Positions 25,617-34,205 of a DNA stretch of 64,000 nt are shown here, one piece after another. The notes beneath the pieces are model-generated. The model was not told where the DNA came from and ran no database searches. It saw only the letters and a program-made list of their open reading frames with translations. Origin of the DNA: Clostridiales bacterium. GTDB taxonomy: Bacteria; Bacillota; Clostridia; Saccharofermentanales; Saccharofermentanaceae. Position 1 is the stretch's first letter. The number at the start of each line of letters is the position of its first letter. The stretch spans positions 38,383-102,382 of the forward strand of contig JAFWPB010000056.1 in assembly GCA_017545245.1 (NCBI GenBank). The letters are read 5' to 3'. The translations under genes and the position numbers were made by a program.

Positions 25617-25640
25617 ATTTTGCGTTGAAGGAGAGAAATA

Positions 25641-26177
25641 GTGGTCATTATCGGTATCGATCCAGGTTATGCGATTACGGGTTTTGGAGTGGTTTCCTAT
25701 GAGAAGAACCACTTTAAGGTCCTGGATTATGGCGCCATTACGACGAAAGCACACACTCCCTTCGAACAGAGGCTGTTAACGATCCATCAGCAGGCCGATG
25801 CTTTGATCGAGCGGTTCCATCCCGATGTAATGGCCATCGAGGAATTGTTTTTCGCAAGAAATACAACGACGGCAATTGGTACGGCGCAGGCCCGGGGCGT
25901 GGTGATCCTTTCGGCAGCGGAAGCCAATATTCCTGTTTATGAATATACGCCGATGCAGATCAAGCAGGCGGTCACAGGTTACGGCCGTGCGGATAAGAAC
26001 CAGGTTTCACAGATGGTCAAGACGCTTCTGAATCTGGAGAAGATCCCAAAACCGGACGATGTCACGGATGCTCTGGCGGTCGCGATCTGTCAGGCACATA
26101 CCGGCATCAACAGAGCTTTTGAAGCCGTAGCGGGATACCAGTATGGACGATATGGAAAGAAGGAGTTTGATATTTAA
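25641..26177 (+). CDS. ruvC: Holliday junction resolvase RuvC
   Basis: Resolves Holliday junctions with RuvAB. The 178-residue protein has the RNase-H-like acidic residues in IIGIDPGYAITGFG (Asp7), AIEELFFARN (Glu), and the C-terminal DDVTDALAVAICQAH (Asp pair). It begins at GTG 25641 after AAGGAGAG. The stop overlaps the ruvA start as TAATG. First gene of the LexA-controlled unit. Confidence 0.96.
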   Translation: MVIIGIDPGYAITGFGVVSYEKNHFKVLDYGAITTKAHTPFEQRLLTIHQQADALIERFHPDVMAIEELFFARNTTTAIGTAQARGVVILSAAEANIPVYEYTPMQIKQAVTGYGRADKNQVSQMVKTLLNLEKIPKPDDVTDALAVAICQAHTGINRAFEAVAGYQYGRYGKKEFDI

Positions 26178-26785
26178 TGTACGCATATATTAAGGGCACT
26201 TTTGTATCTGCAAGAGGAGATGAGATCGTCGTTGAGAATCACGGAATCGGGTATCGGATCTATATGCCGATGATGCTGCAGGGACGGATCGGACATATCG
26301 GTGATGAGGTCTGTGTATTTACTTATCACTATGTCCGTGAGGATATCTTCGCACTTTATGGTTTCCCGTCTCCGGAAGACCAGGATATGTTTGTTCTTTT
26401 GCTGTCGGTAAGCGGCATCGGACCGAAGATCGCGATCAGCGTCGTAGAGATGCTTGATCCTTCTGAACTTGCGATGGCCGTGCTTTCCGGTGATATTAAG
26501 AAGATCAGCTCGGTAAAAGGACTTGGCAAGAAGTCAGCCGAGAGGATCGTGCTGGAGTTGAAAGATAAGCTGAAAGGCTTTAGTATGAGTGATATGCCGA
26601 CGCAGGATGCGGCATCGGATGCGATCCCGTCTTCGGGCATGAGTGTCTTGGAGGATTGTGTATCCGCACTGGTGGTCCTCGGGTATCCGGCATCGGATGC
26701 AAACAAGGCGGCACGAAGTGCTTTTGAAGAAGGAATAACGGTAGAAGAGCTGGTAAGAAAGTCTTTGCGGCTTATGGCAAAGTAA
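26177..26785 (+). CDS. ruvA: Holliday junction DNA helicase subunit RuvA
   Basis: RuvA holds the four-way junction and loads RuvB. The 202-residue protein begins MYAYIKGTFVSARGDEIVVENHGIGYRIY (OB fold), has the two helix-hairpin-helix motifs LLSVSGIGPKIA and ISSVKGLGKKSAERIV, and a C-terminal RuvB-binding domain (EDCVSALVVLGYPASDANKAAR). One-base overlap with ruvC; ruvB follows after 31 bp. Confidence 0.96.
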   Translation: MYAYIKGTFVSARGDEIVVENHGIGYRIYMPMMLQGRIGHIGDEVCVFTYHYVREDIFALYGFPSPEDQDMFVLLLSVSGIGPKIAISVVEMLDPSELAMAVLSGDIKKISSVKGLGKKSAERIVLELKDKLKGFSMSDMPTQDAASDAIPSSGMSVLEDCVSALVVLGYPASDANKAARSAFEEGITVEELVRKSLRLMAK

Positions 26786-26816
26786 GATCGGGTAGTTCTT
26801 CGAAGAGGTTGATAGT

Positions 26817-27932
26817 ATGGAATTTCAGGATTTGGAACAAGATGAGCGCATGATCGCCCGCGAACGGCTTCCCGAAGATCGGGACGAGAAGGGTTTGCGT
26901 CCTTTGACGTGGGACGATTATGCTGGTCAGAAACAGGTAACCGAGAATCTTAAGATTTTTATCGAAGCGGCTATGCGCCGTGGAGAGGCACTGGACCACT
27001 GTCTGCTTTATGGCCCGCCGGGTTTAGGTAAGACGACGCTTGCCGGTATCATTGCCAATGAGATGGGCGTAAACCTTCGTATCACGACCGGACCGGCAAT
27101 CGAGAAAGCCGGGGATCTGGCGGCACTTCTTACGAACATGCAGGAAAGAGAAGTCCTGTTTATCGATGAGATCCACCGCTTGAATCGAAGTGTAGAGGAA
27201 GTGCTCTATCCTGCGATGGAGGATTTTGCTTTGGATATCATGATCGGAAAGGGCCCGAGTGCGCGCTCGATCCGTATCGATCTTCCGAAGTTTACCCTGA
27301 TCGGTGCGACTACACGTGCAGGTATGCTTTCTGCGCCTCTTCGTGACCGTTTTGGTATGGTACACCGTCTTGAACTGTATAAACCTGACGAATTGAAAGT
27401 CATCCTGAAGCGTGATGCGGATATCCTCGGTATAGGTATCGATGACGAAGGTCTGGATTGTCTTGCCCGCCGTTCCCGTGGTACACCTCGTATTGCGATC
27501 CGTCTTCTGAAGCGCCTTCGCGATTATGCGGAAGTACGTGGGCAGGGAATCATCGATAAAGAAATCGCAGATTTCGGTCTGGAGCAGCTTGCCATCGATA
27601 ATATGGGACTCGACCATACCGACCGCCGTATCATGACCAGCATTGCCGAGAAATTCTTAGGTGGACCGGTAGGCCTCGAGACATTGGCGGCCTGCACCGG
27701 AGAAGACGCCGGAACGATCGAAGATGTTTACGAGCCGTTCCTCATGCAGTGTGGATTTATCGCAAAGACACCGCGTGGACGTGTGCTTGCACCGGCTGGC
27801 TGGAAGCATCTTGGTCTGACATGTCCTTCCGATATAGATAAGAAACTGAGCGGACTCGGCGTTTCGGGTACTTCCGGAGCTTCGAACCAGATCTCCATAG
27901 ATGAGATGCTCTCTTCAAATGGTGAGGCATAA
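26817..27932 (+). CDS. ruvB: Holliday junction branch migration ATPase RuvB
   Basis: Hexameric AAA+ motor that drives branch migration. The 371-residue protein shows [11 protein letters not shown], Walker [10 protein letters not shown], Walker B FIDEIHRL, sensor 1 [19 protein letters not shown], and the C-terminal winged helix ([10 protein letters not shown] ... [10 protein letters not shown]). About 30 extra C-terminal residues ([14 protein letters not shown] ...) go beyond the usual end. queH begins one base after its stop. Confidence 0.96.
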   Translation: MEFQDLEQDERMIARERLPEDRDEKGLRPLTWDDYAGQKQVTENLKIFIEAAMRRGEALDHCLLYGPPGLGKTTLAGIIANEMGVNLRITTGPAIEKAGDLAALLTNMQEREVLFIDEIHRLNRSVEEVLYPAMEDFALDIMIGKGPSARSIRIDLPKFTLIGATTRAGMLSAPLRDRFGMVHRLELYKPDELKVILKRDADILGIGIDDEGLDCLARRSRGTPRIAIRLLKRLRDYAEVRGQGIIDKEIADFGLEQLAIDNMGLDHTDRRIMTSIAEKFLGGPVGLETLAACTGEDAGTIEDVYEPFLMQCGFIAKTPRGRVLAPAGWKHLGLTCPSDIDKKLSGLGVSGTSGASNQISIDEMLSSNGEA

Positions 27933-27933
27933 C

Positions 27934-28518
27934 ATGAGTGGGAAAGATCTTTTACTTCACGCATGCTGTGCGCCTTGTGCGGAATATCCCGTATTCGACC
28001 TTATGGAAAGAAAAATCGGCACCGAAGTTCTGTATTTCAATCCGAATATTCATCCGAAGTTTGAGTTTGAAAGAAGAGGAGAGCAGCTTGTGAAGCTCTC
28101 TGAGATCGATAAGTTCGAGTGCCATTTTTCAGATGATTTCCGTATCGATGATTGGCTCGCCCATAAATGGGAGGAAAGCTACAGTTCAAGATGCCTGATG
28201 TGCTACGACATCCGTATGGATTATGTCGCGAAATATGCAAAAGAAGCCGGGTTCCAGCGCTTTTCGACCACTTTGCTCGTAAGTCCGTACCAGAATCATG
28301 AGGCAATCGTCGCCAGTTCCGAACGTGCTGCAAAGAAGTATGGAATCGAGTTTATGTATAATGACTGGCGCCCGCATTTTCGTGAAGGCCAGAATATGGC
28401 CAGAGAACACGGGCTTTACAGACAGAAATACTGTGGATGCATCTTTTCGCTGGAAGAATCGGACTTCAGAGAGAAGATCGTTAGTTCTTTTCCGGATGGT
28501 TGGGAAGAGCAGCGCTGA
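27934..28518 (+). CDS. queH: Epoxyqueuosine reductase QueH
   Basis: QueH reduces epoxyqueuosine in tRNA to queuosine and replaces the unrelated QueG. The 194-residue protein has the DUF208 Cys pattern: ACCAPC near the N-terminus, RCLMCYDIRM in the middle and KYCGCIFS near the C-terminus, which bind an Fe-S cluster and another metal. STTLLVSPYQNHE and DWRPHFREGQNMA are family-typical. It is co-transcribed with ruvCAB, which has no obvious functional link. Its last 38 bp overlap the 3' end of the convergent rqcH gene. Confidence 0.92.
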   Translation: MSGKDLLLHACCAPCAEYPVFDLMERKIGTEVLYFNPNIHPKFEFERRGEQLVKLSEIDKFECHFSDDFRIDDWLAHKWEESYSSRCLMCYDIRMDYVAKYAKEAGFQRFSTTLLVSPYQNHEAIVASSERAAKKYGIEFMYNDWRPHFREGQNMAREHGLYRQKYCGCIFSLEESDFREKIVSSFPDGWEEQR

Positions 28519-30391
28519 CAAAAAGCGTGTTGTATTCTTCGTAAATGACCATGCCGGGCTTCGCTTTCGGAATTTTCTTTACGTGTGAAACCGGGCAGTA
28601 GTCGATATCTACGCGGATATCGTACTCAGTATTAGACTCGGATTTTTCATTTGCCATGACTCGGTTGCTCTTCGAATAGAAGGCTGCGATGGAAGCGGCC
28701 TCCACGATTGCTTTGTCTGAGGGTTCTTTTCCCTGAAGGCGCAAGATGACGTGGGTTCCCGGCATGTTCTTGGCATGGAACCATAGATCGCTCTTTTCCG
28801 CAGTATGGAACGTCAGCTGGTCATTCTGAATATTGTTTCTGCCGCTCAGGACCTCAAGACCACCATCAACGAAGAAACGTCTTGGCGAACTGGAATCCTC
28901 GGTCTTTTTCTGCTTTTTATTCTTGTTTTGTTTCTGCTTGGCAAGCTGGGCGGCCTGTCGAAGTGCACGGGAAGACATTTTGCCTGACTTGGATTTACCA
29001 GGGTGGAAAGTCTCCGAACTCTGGTCCTTTCTGTGTTCTTTTGAAGCGGAATCGGAGACACCTTCTTCACGAAGCTCGAAAGCAATGGCTTCCAGATCCT
29101 CATTTTCTGAAGAGGAGTCGATTGCTTGGATCAGCGACTGAAGATAATCAATATCTGCTTTTTCCTGCTCAATGAAACGCATCGCGGTCTCATGTCGGTT
29201 CAATGACTTGCGGTAACGACGAAGCAATGCCTGACCTTGATCAGAAGCAGACTTGTTCGGATCAAGAGGGATCACAGTCGTCTGTCCGAAGTCTGGATAG
29301 TCAGGAATGCTCAGTTCTTCGTCATTCGGCTTGATCAGGTACTGATAAGCCAGGATCAGTTCGCCTTGCTGCTTCAATTCGTCGGCATTCTTTGTCTCGT
29401 TCAGGTCTGCTTCATGAATTGCAAGCTTTTTACTTTCATGCGTAAGTGCATACTGGACCAAAGAACGAAGCTGACGACGCTTATTCTCAAAAAGCTGCTG
29501 CGTTTCGTGGTAGTGCCAGACTGTATCGAGTGCCTCGGAGATAGAAGAAAACTTGCGCGAAGCGCCTCCGTCTTTGAGGTCGAGAGCATGCCAATCTTTC
29601 GGTTCACCATCTATATACAGGACAGTTGGTGAAGCCTGTACGTTAACGATATCGGAAAGAACGGCGGTAAGGACCTTAATCAGGCGAACTTTCTGCGAAT
29701 CGGAAAGCTCGGGTAACCCCTCACGGCTATCTACATTGGACTGGTAGCAGATGTCGGAGACCAAAAGCGGGGAGAAGCCCAAAAGTGAATCCAACAGTCC
29801 TTTTGCCACGGTACGGGACCGGGCAGAATCCAATAACGGAAGCGAATTCTCTTTAAGAAGAGCAAGTGCCTCCTGTGGCTTGAGTTTTCCCTGCGGCGGC
29901 GGAGATTCATAGATTCTTGCCGGCATGACTTCACGGACACGGTTGGTCGAACTGTCTACATGTACGACGGCATCGATGATCCGGTTATCCTGATTGAGGA
30001 AAATGATATTGCTGTAACGGCCCATCATCTCGATCACAAGCGTTTTTACAGATGTATCATGTAATTCGTCCGTGGTAGAGATGTCGATTCGGATGATTCT
30101 TTCAAAATCCGGGCAGGAGATGCTGAGAATGCGTGCGCCGGACAAGTGCTTTCGGAGAAGCATACAGAAATTCGGCGGCATCTGCGGGTTTTCTTTCATG
30201 AAGCGTGTGATCTGGACACGCGGACTCTGCGGATCGCAACTCAGAAGAAGCTTATAGTTTTCCGAATTTGATCTTACGAGAATATAAACTTCAAAACGGC
30301 TGGGCTGATAAATACGGTCGATCCTTGCTCCAGCCAGCTTCTGATTCAGTTCGTCAGCTAAAATGTGAGAAGAGATTCCGTCAAGTGGCAT
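28481..30391 (-). CDS. rqcH: Ribosome quality control protein RqcH (Rqc2/NEMF/FbpA family)
   Basis: RqcH binds obstructed 50S subunits and directs Ala-tail addition to stalled nascent chains. The 636-residue protein has NFACT-N (MPLDGISSHILADEL to about 200; RMMGRYSNIIF-like EMMGRYSNIIFL), a helix-hairpin-helix, a long coiled-coil middle (about 290-440), a Lys-rich segment, and NFACT-R with DGGLEVLSGRNNIQND and LWFHAKNMPGTHVILR. The Asp-Arg pair important in B. subtilis RqcH may be Glu-Arg here (DFERIIRI). It sits last in an operon with two PRPP-synthetase paralogs and a membrane protein, and overlaps queH tail-to-tail. Confidence 0.93.
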   Translation of the reverse strand: MPLDGISSHILADELNQKLAGARIDRIYQPSRFEVYILVRSNSENYKLLLSCDPQSPRVQITRFMKENPQMPPNFCMLLRKHLSGARILSISCPDFERIIRIDISTTDELHDTSVKTLVIEMMGRYSNIIFLNQDNRIIDAVVHVDSSTNRVREVMPARIYESPPPQGKLKPQEALALLKENSLPLLDSARSRTVAKGLLDSLLGFSPLLVSDICYQSNVDSREGLPELSDSQKVRLIKVLTAVLSDIVNVQASPTVLYIDGEPKDWHALDLKDGGASRKFSSISEALDTVWHYHETQQLFENKRRQLRSLVQYALTHESKKLAIHEADLNETKNADELKQQGELILAYQYLIKPNDEELSIPDYPDFGQTTVIPLDPNKSASDQGQALLRRYRKSLNRHETAMRFIEQEKADIDYLQSLIQAIDSSSENEDLEAIAFELREEGVSDSASKEHRKDQSSETFHPGKSKSGKMSSRALRQAAQLAKQKQNKNKKQKKTEDSSSPRRFFVDGGLEVLSGRNNIQNDQLTFHTAEKSDLWFHAKNMPGTHVILRLQGKEPSDKAIVEAASIAAFYSKSNRVMANEKSESNTEYDIRVDIDYCPVSHVKKIPKAKPGMVIYEEYNTLFVSAALPNHPEKN

Positions 30392-30403
30392 AGTGCTTTT
30401 TCC

Positions 30404-30784
30404 TCATTCTTCGGAATCGCCGGTAATCTCATCGGAAGAGGCATTCTTCCTGCGGCTTACGACAAGATAGACGATCCAGCCGATCACCATACCGACTACG
30501 ATCTCCACACCGAGAATTGTAAAGAAAAGGTCGTAATGATTCATGGAAATGAGAAAATCGAGGGCAATGATGATCATGATGCCGATCAAAGCATAGAGCA
30601 TACGTCCCCAATGGTTGGACCAGATCAAAGCCAGGATAGATTTTTTTTCCTCCTCAGGCTGAGGAATACGCTGTTGCTGCGCACGAGAAGAAGTCCCGCT
30701 TTTTGGACGCTTAGCTGGCTGCGCCGGCGCTTTTCGGGAAGAAGTATTCCTCTGATTTGGTCTAGCGGTACTTTTTTGTGCCAT
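30404..30784 (-). CDS. Small membrane protein with two TM helices
   Basis: 126 residues; no named family recognised. A basic, Gln/Pro/Arg-rich disordered N-terminus (about 1-50) precedes two TM helices (about 60-82 and 86-108), followed by the acidic tail SSDEITGDSEE. Topology with both ends inside is likely. It lies 7 bp after the first PRPP-synthetase paralog and 12 bp before rqcH, so it is translated from the same mRNA. Confidence 0.65.
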   Translation of the reverse strand: MAQKSTARPNQRNTSSRKAPAQPAKRPKSGTSSRAQQQRIPQPEEEKKSILALIWSNHWGRMLYALIGIMIIIALDFLISMNHYDLFFTILGVEIVVGMVIGWIVYLVVSRRKNASSDEITGDSEE

Positions 30785-30791
30785 AAGTGAA

Positions 30792-32024
30792 TCACACGTT
30801 CGTGTCGATCATCTTAAGATCACCCTTGCTTGCAAGAAGCTTCTTGATCTTGTCTGTCGGCTTGATCAGATTCGACAGGGAAGAGTCATGGTTGATCGCG
30901 TCGATCAAGAGGGCTACGAACTTACTCATATTAACATCGGCAAACCACGGTGCTGCAAGGAGTTCCGGTCTTCTGTAGATCAGGTTGGTAGCAAATACCT
31001 TTGAAATGATTCCTTCTTCGTATGCTTTATCGAAATGCTCGATGCCTTCGGTGAAGAGACCGAAAGTTACAGCGCAGTAGATGTTTCTTGCGCCACGGAG
31101 CTTCATCTCGCGAGCGATATCCAGCATGGAATCACCGGAAGAGATCATGTCGTCTACAATAAGGATATCCATACCTTCTACGGATTCACCAAGGAATTCA
31201 TGCGCAATGATCGGGTTTCTGCCGTTTACGACCTTTGTATAGTCTCTGCGCTTGTAGAAAGTTCCGAGAGGCACACCAAGGATAGAAGCAAAGTACATTG
31301 CTCTGGAGATACCGCCTTCGTCAGGGCTGATGACCATGAACTTGTCTTCGGAGAAGTGCAGATCCGGGATGGAACGGTACATTTCTTTGATGATCTGATA
31401 GGTCGCGGAAAGACTTTCGAAACCGGATGTCGGGATCGCGTTAGCAACACGCTCGTCATGTGCATCGAAAGTAATGATGTTTTCTACGCCAAGACCGTAG
31501 ATTTCTTCCAAGGCAAAAGCACAGTCGAGGGATTCACGGGAATTTCTCTTGTGCTGACGGCCTTCGTAAAGATACGGCATGATCACGTTGATACGACGTG
31601 CTTTACCGGAACATGCAAGAATAACACGCTTTAAGTCCTGATAATGATCATCCGGACTCATGTGGTTTTCCTGGCCGAACATCTTATATGTGCAGGAGAA
31701 ATTGGTTACGTCACTGATAATGAAGAGGTCATGACCACGTACAGAACTCTGAATAACGGCTTTACCTTCACCAGAGGAGAATCTCGCGTTATCTACTGCG
31801 ATACGGTAGTCCGAGCGATAGAATCCCGGATACTTGCTGATGAATTCCTGTTCCTGATACTCAGAACGACGTTTGTTGAGGTACCAGTTTACTTTGTCGG
31901 TAAACTCTACGCTGCCTTTAAGAGGAACCAGTGCAATCGGGCCAACCGGGGCCATCGGATTATCTCCGTACTGGTTGTAACGGGAATACGCTCTCTCATC
32001 TGGACTTTGTAAGTTCGGTTCCAT
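30792..32024 (-). CDS. prs: Ribose-phosphate pyrophosphokinase (PRPP synthetase), paralog 1
   Basis: Makes PRPP from ribose-5-phosphate and ATP for nucleotide, His and Trp synthesis. The 410-residue protein is about 95 residues longer than classic Prs (about 315), with extra N-terminal and middle segments. Motifs: SVRGHDLFIISDV, MPYLYEGRQ, FDAHDERVANAIP (the ATP-site His), the catalytic flexible loop YKRRDYTK (KRR 258-260), and the PRPP loop VDDMISSGDS (290-299). With intact Lys and Arg it is likely the active subunit. ATG 32024 fits the GGAG site better than the TTG at 32033. It lies 22 bp after paralog 2. Confidence 0.88.
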   Translation of the reverse strand: MEPNLQSPDERAYSRYNQYGDNPMAPVGPIALVPLKGSVEFTDKVNWYLNKRRSEYQEQEFISKYPGFYRSDYRIAVDNARFSSGEGKAVIQSSVRGHDLFIISDVTNFSCTYKMFGQENHMSPDDHYQDLKRVILACSGKARRINVIMPYLYEGRQHKRNSRESLDCAFALEEIYGLGVENIITFDAHDERVANAIPTSGFESLSATYQIIKEMYRSIPDLHFSEDKFMVISPDEGGISRAMYFASILGVPLGTFYKRRDYTKVVNGRNPIIAHEFLGESVEGMDILIVDDMISSGDSMLDIAREMKLRGARNIYCAVTFGLFTEGIEHFDKAYEEGIISKVFATNLIYRRPELLAAPWFADVNMSKFVALLIDAINHDSSLSNLIKPTDKIKKLLASKGDLKMIDTNV

Positions 32025-32046
32025 AGTTCTCAATTCTCCGCTTCTA

Positions 32047-33273
32047 TTAGTTTTTAAGTAATTCTTCCAGCCTTACCTGACCGAGAAGTGAATCAAATTT
32101 TTCAATTGGACTGATCAAACGTCCGATAGACTCGTCAACATTCAAGGCATCGATGATGCGGGCAACAAATGGTGTCATGTTTACATCCACATACCAAGGC
32201 GTCTCGAAAAGGGCTTTCGGGCGATATGTCAGGTTCGTACAAAGCACCTGCTTGATGATGCCTTCCGAATAAGCCTGATTGAATGGCTCAAGACCTTCTG
32301 TGAAGAGACCGAAAGGTGCTGCGCAGAAGATGTTTCTTGCACCGTTTTTATGCATGTATCTGGCTGTACGGATCATCGTATTACCAGAATTGATCATGTC
32401 ATCGACGATCAGGACATCTTTTCCTTCCGGATTATCTCCGAGGAAACGGAAATCTTTGATCACGTAGTTGCCATCTTCGTCCATCTTCGTATAGTCGCGA
32501 TCACGGTAAAAGAGACCGAGAGGGAGACCCAGCATGGAAGAGTAGAAGATTGCACGGGAAACAGCCATTTCATCCGGGCTGATGATCATCATGTGCTCTT
32601 TGTCGATATGCAGTTCCGGATTTTTGGAAATCAGCGTGCTGATGATCTTGTATGCAGATTTCGGCATTTCGATACCCATAAGAGGAACGGCGTTGATGAT
32701 TCTCGGATCATGCGGGTCAAATACGATAAGGTTTGCCACGCCAAGATTATACAGATCCTTGAGCATCTGGGCGCAATCGAGCGATTCACGGGTGATGCTG
32801 TGATCCTGTCTACCTTCGTAAAGGAACGGCATGATGACATTGATACGCTTAGCTTTTCCGCTGACAGCCATGATGATACGAAGAAGATCTCTGAAATGAT
32901 CATCCGGGCTCTTAAAGTGAGGTACACCGGAAAGAGAGAACGATTCATCATGAGAAAGAACATCCGTAATGATGTAGATATCATGACCTCTTACAGTCTG
33001 GTTCAAGGTCACTTTACCTTCGCCGGTAGCGAAACGGGTGATGGTCGCGGAAATAGTAAAATCCCTACGTAAGTAACCTGCACTGTTTACGTAAGGACTA
33101 TAATTGTTCTGATATTTAGCAAGACGTTTCTCATAGAGAACGTCATTGACTTGCTTGACAAAAGCCTCGTTCGAGGTGTGTGAAATGATGCCTATCGGGC
33201 CGAAAGGTTCAAGTAAATAGCCACGATAATCCAAAGCATCAACAGAATCTGTTGCACCCGTCTTTTCAGTCAT
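32047..33273 (-). CDS. PRPP-synthetase paralog 2 with altered catalytic loop
   Basis: 408 residues, aligned end to end with the downstream paralog: TVRGHDIYIITDV, MPFLYEGRQ, FDPHDPRIINAVP and the PRPP loop VDDMINSGNT (290-299). In the flexible catalytic loop the K-R-R of PRPP synthetases is R-D-R (257-259), so the key Lys is missing. This recalls mammalian PRPP-synthetase-associated proteins, which are inactive partners in a complex; a hetero-oligomer with paralog 1 is an inference. GGAGG lies 6 nt before ATG 33273, and this is the first gene of the operon. Confidence 0.82.
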   Translation of the reverse strand: MTEKTGATDSVDALDYRGYLLEPFGPIGIISHTSNEAFVKQVNDVLYEKRLAKYQNNYSPYVNSAGYLRRDFTISATITRFATGEGKVTLNQTVRGHDIYIITDVLSHDESFSLSGVPHFKSPDDHFRDLLRIIMAVSGKAKRINVIMPFLYEGRQDHSITRESLDCAQMLKDLYNLGVANLIVFDPHDPRIINAVPLMGIEMPKSAYKIISTLISKNPELHIDKEHMMIISPDEMAVSRAIFYSSMLGLPLGLFYRDRDYTKMDEDGNYVIKDFRFLGDNPEGKDVLIVDDMINSGNTMIRTARYMHKNGARNIFCAAPFGLFTEGLEPFNQAYSEGIIKQVLCTNLTYRPKALFETPWYVDVNMTPFVARIIDALNVDESIGRLISPIEKFDSLLGQVRLEELLKN

Positions 33274-33316
33274 AGCATCCTCCACAAACTCAACATAGTC
33301 CAAAAACTACACAATC

Positions 33317-33322
33317 AGTATA
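33317..33322 (-). promoter_or_regulatory. -10 element for the prs-rqcH operon
   Basis: TATACT on the minus strand, 44 bp before the start of paralog 2; no good -35 is visible. Confidence 0.35.
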
Positions 33323-33469
33323 ACGCTTTTTTCTTGATTTTTGTACTGGAAAATACAAAGAATTATTCTGAAAAATATCCCGTCTTATGGGTAAAATGCA
33401 TATAAAATTTGTTTGTTTATTCGTCGATTCTATTCGTTATGCTATTATATTAGTGAAAGCGAGGGCACA

Positions 33470-34072
33470 ATGAGTATCAATTTCAGAAAAACTACTTTTT
33501 GGGGCGTTGCTTCGGACATCAAGTCCTGTCCGCCGTCTGACCGTCCTGAGATCGTTTTCTCAGGAAAATCGAATGTAGGAAAATCCTCTTTGATCAATGC
33601 ACTGGCAGATAACAAGAAGCTGGCAAGAGTAAGTGCTACCCCTGGAAAGACCCGGTTAGTCGTCTATTTTAATGTAGATGAGAAACTTTACTTTGCTGAT
33701 CTTCCCGGATATGGTTATGCAAAAGCTCCGAAAGAGGTAAAAGAGAAGTTTTCCAAGCTTTGTGACCAGTATTTCGTATCGGGTCGCAAGTTTTCTTTAG
33801 TCCTGCATCTCATCGACATCCGTCATGATCCTTCTGCAGAAGATATCAAGATGCTCGAGTTCATGAATCAGAACGGAATACCGTATTTCCTTGTATTTAC
33901 GAAGTGCGACAAGTTCTCCCGTGCCCAGATGATGAGACAACTTAAGTCCTTCACGGAAGTTCTTGACTTTCATGATAACGCCCATTGCTTCTGTGTTTCG
34001 GCAGAAAAGAAGATCGGGCTTGATGATTTGAAGGCGGCAATTGAAGAATATTTACAAGATGAATTGTCATAA
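33470..34072 (+). CDS. engB: Ribosome biogenesis GTPase EngB/YsxC
   Basis: An essential GTPase for 50S assembly. The 200-residue protein has G1 GKSNVGKSS, G3 DLPGYGYAKA, G4 TKCDK and G5 VSAEKKIG, with the family motif SATPGKTR before G3. Start at 33470 (MSINFRKTTFWG) after GAGGGCACA; upstream codons do not match the family. It ends before a strong terminator. Confidence 0.95.
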   Translation: MSINFRKTTFWGVASDIKSCPPSDRPEIVFSGKSNVGKSSLINALADNKKLARVSATPGKTRLVVYFNVDEKLYFADLPGYGYAKAPKEVKEKFSKLCDQYFVSGRKFSLVLHLIDIRHDPSAEDIKMLEFMNQNGIPYFLVFTKCDKFSRAQMMRQLKSFTEVLDFHDNAHCFCVSAEKKIGLDDLKAAIEEYLQDELS

Positions 34073-34111
34073 TCAAATATCCCGATTCCTAAGATAGATT
34101 TAAAACGACAA

Positions 34112-34144
34112 AACGACGATTGTTCGTAGCAATTGTCGTTTTTT
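34112..34144 (+). terminator. Terminator after engB
   Basis: AACGACGATTG / CAATTGTCGTT arms, 7-nt loop, then TTTTTT; 40 bp past the engB stop. Confidence 0.85.
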
Positions 34145-34205
34145 AATGCGTCTTTTCTGATCTGAGTTCAATACAATGATTCCGATAAAGAAAGGAATCA
34201 GGATC

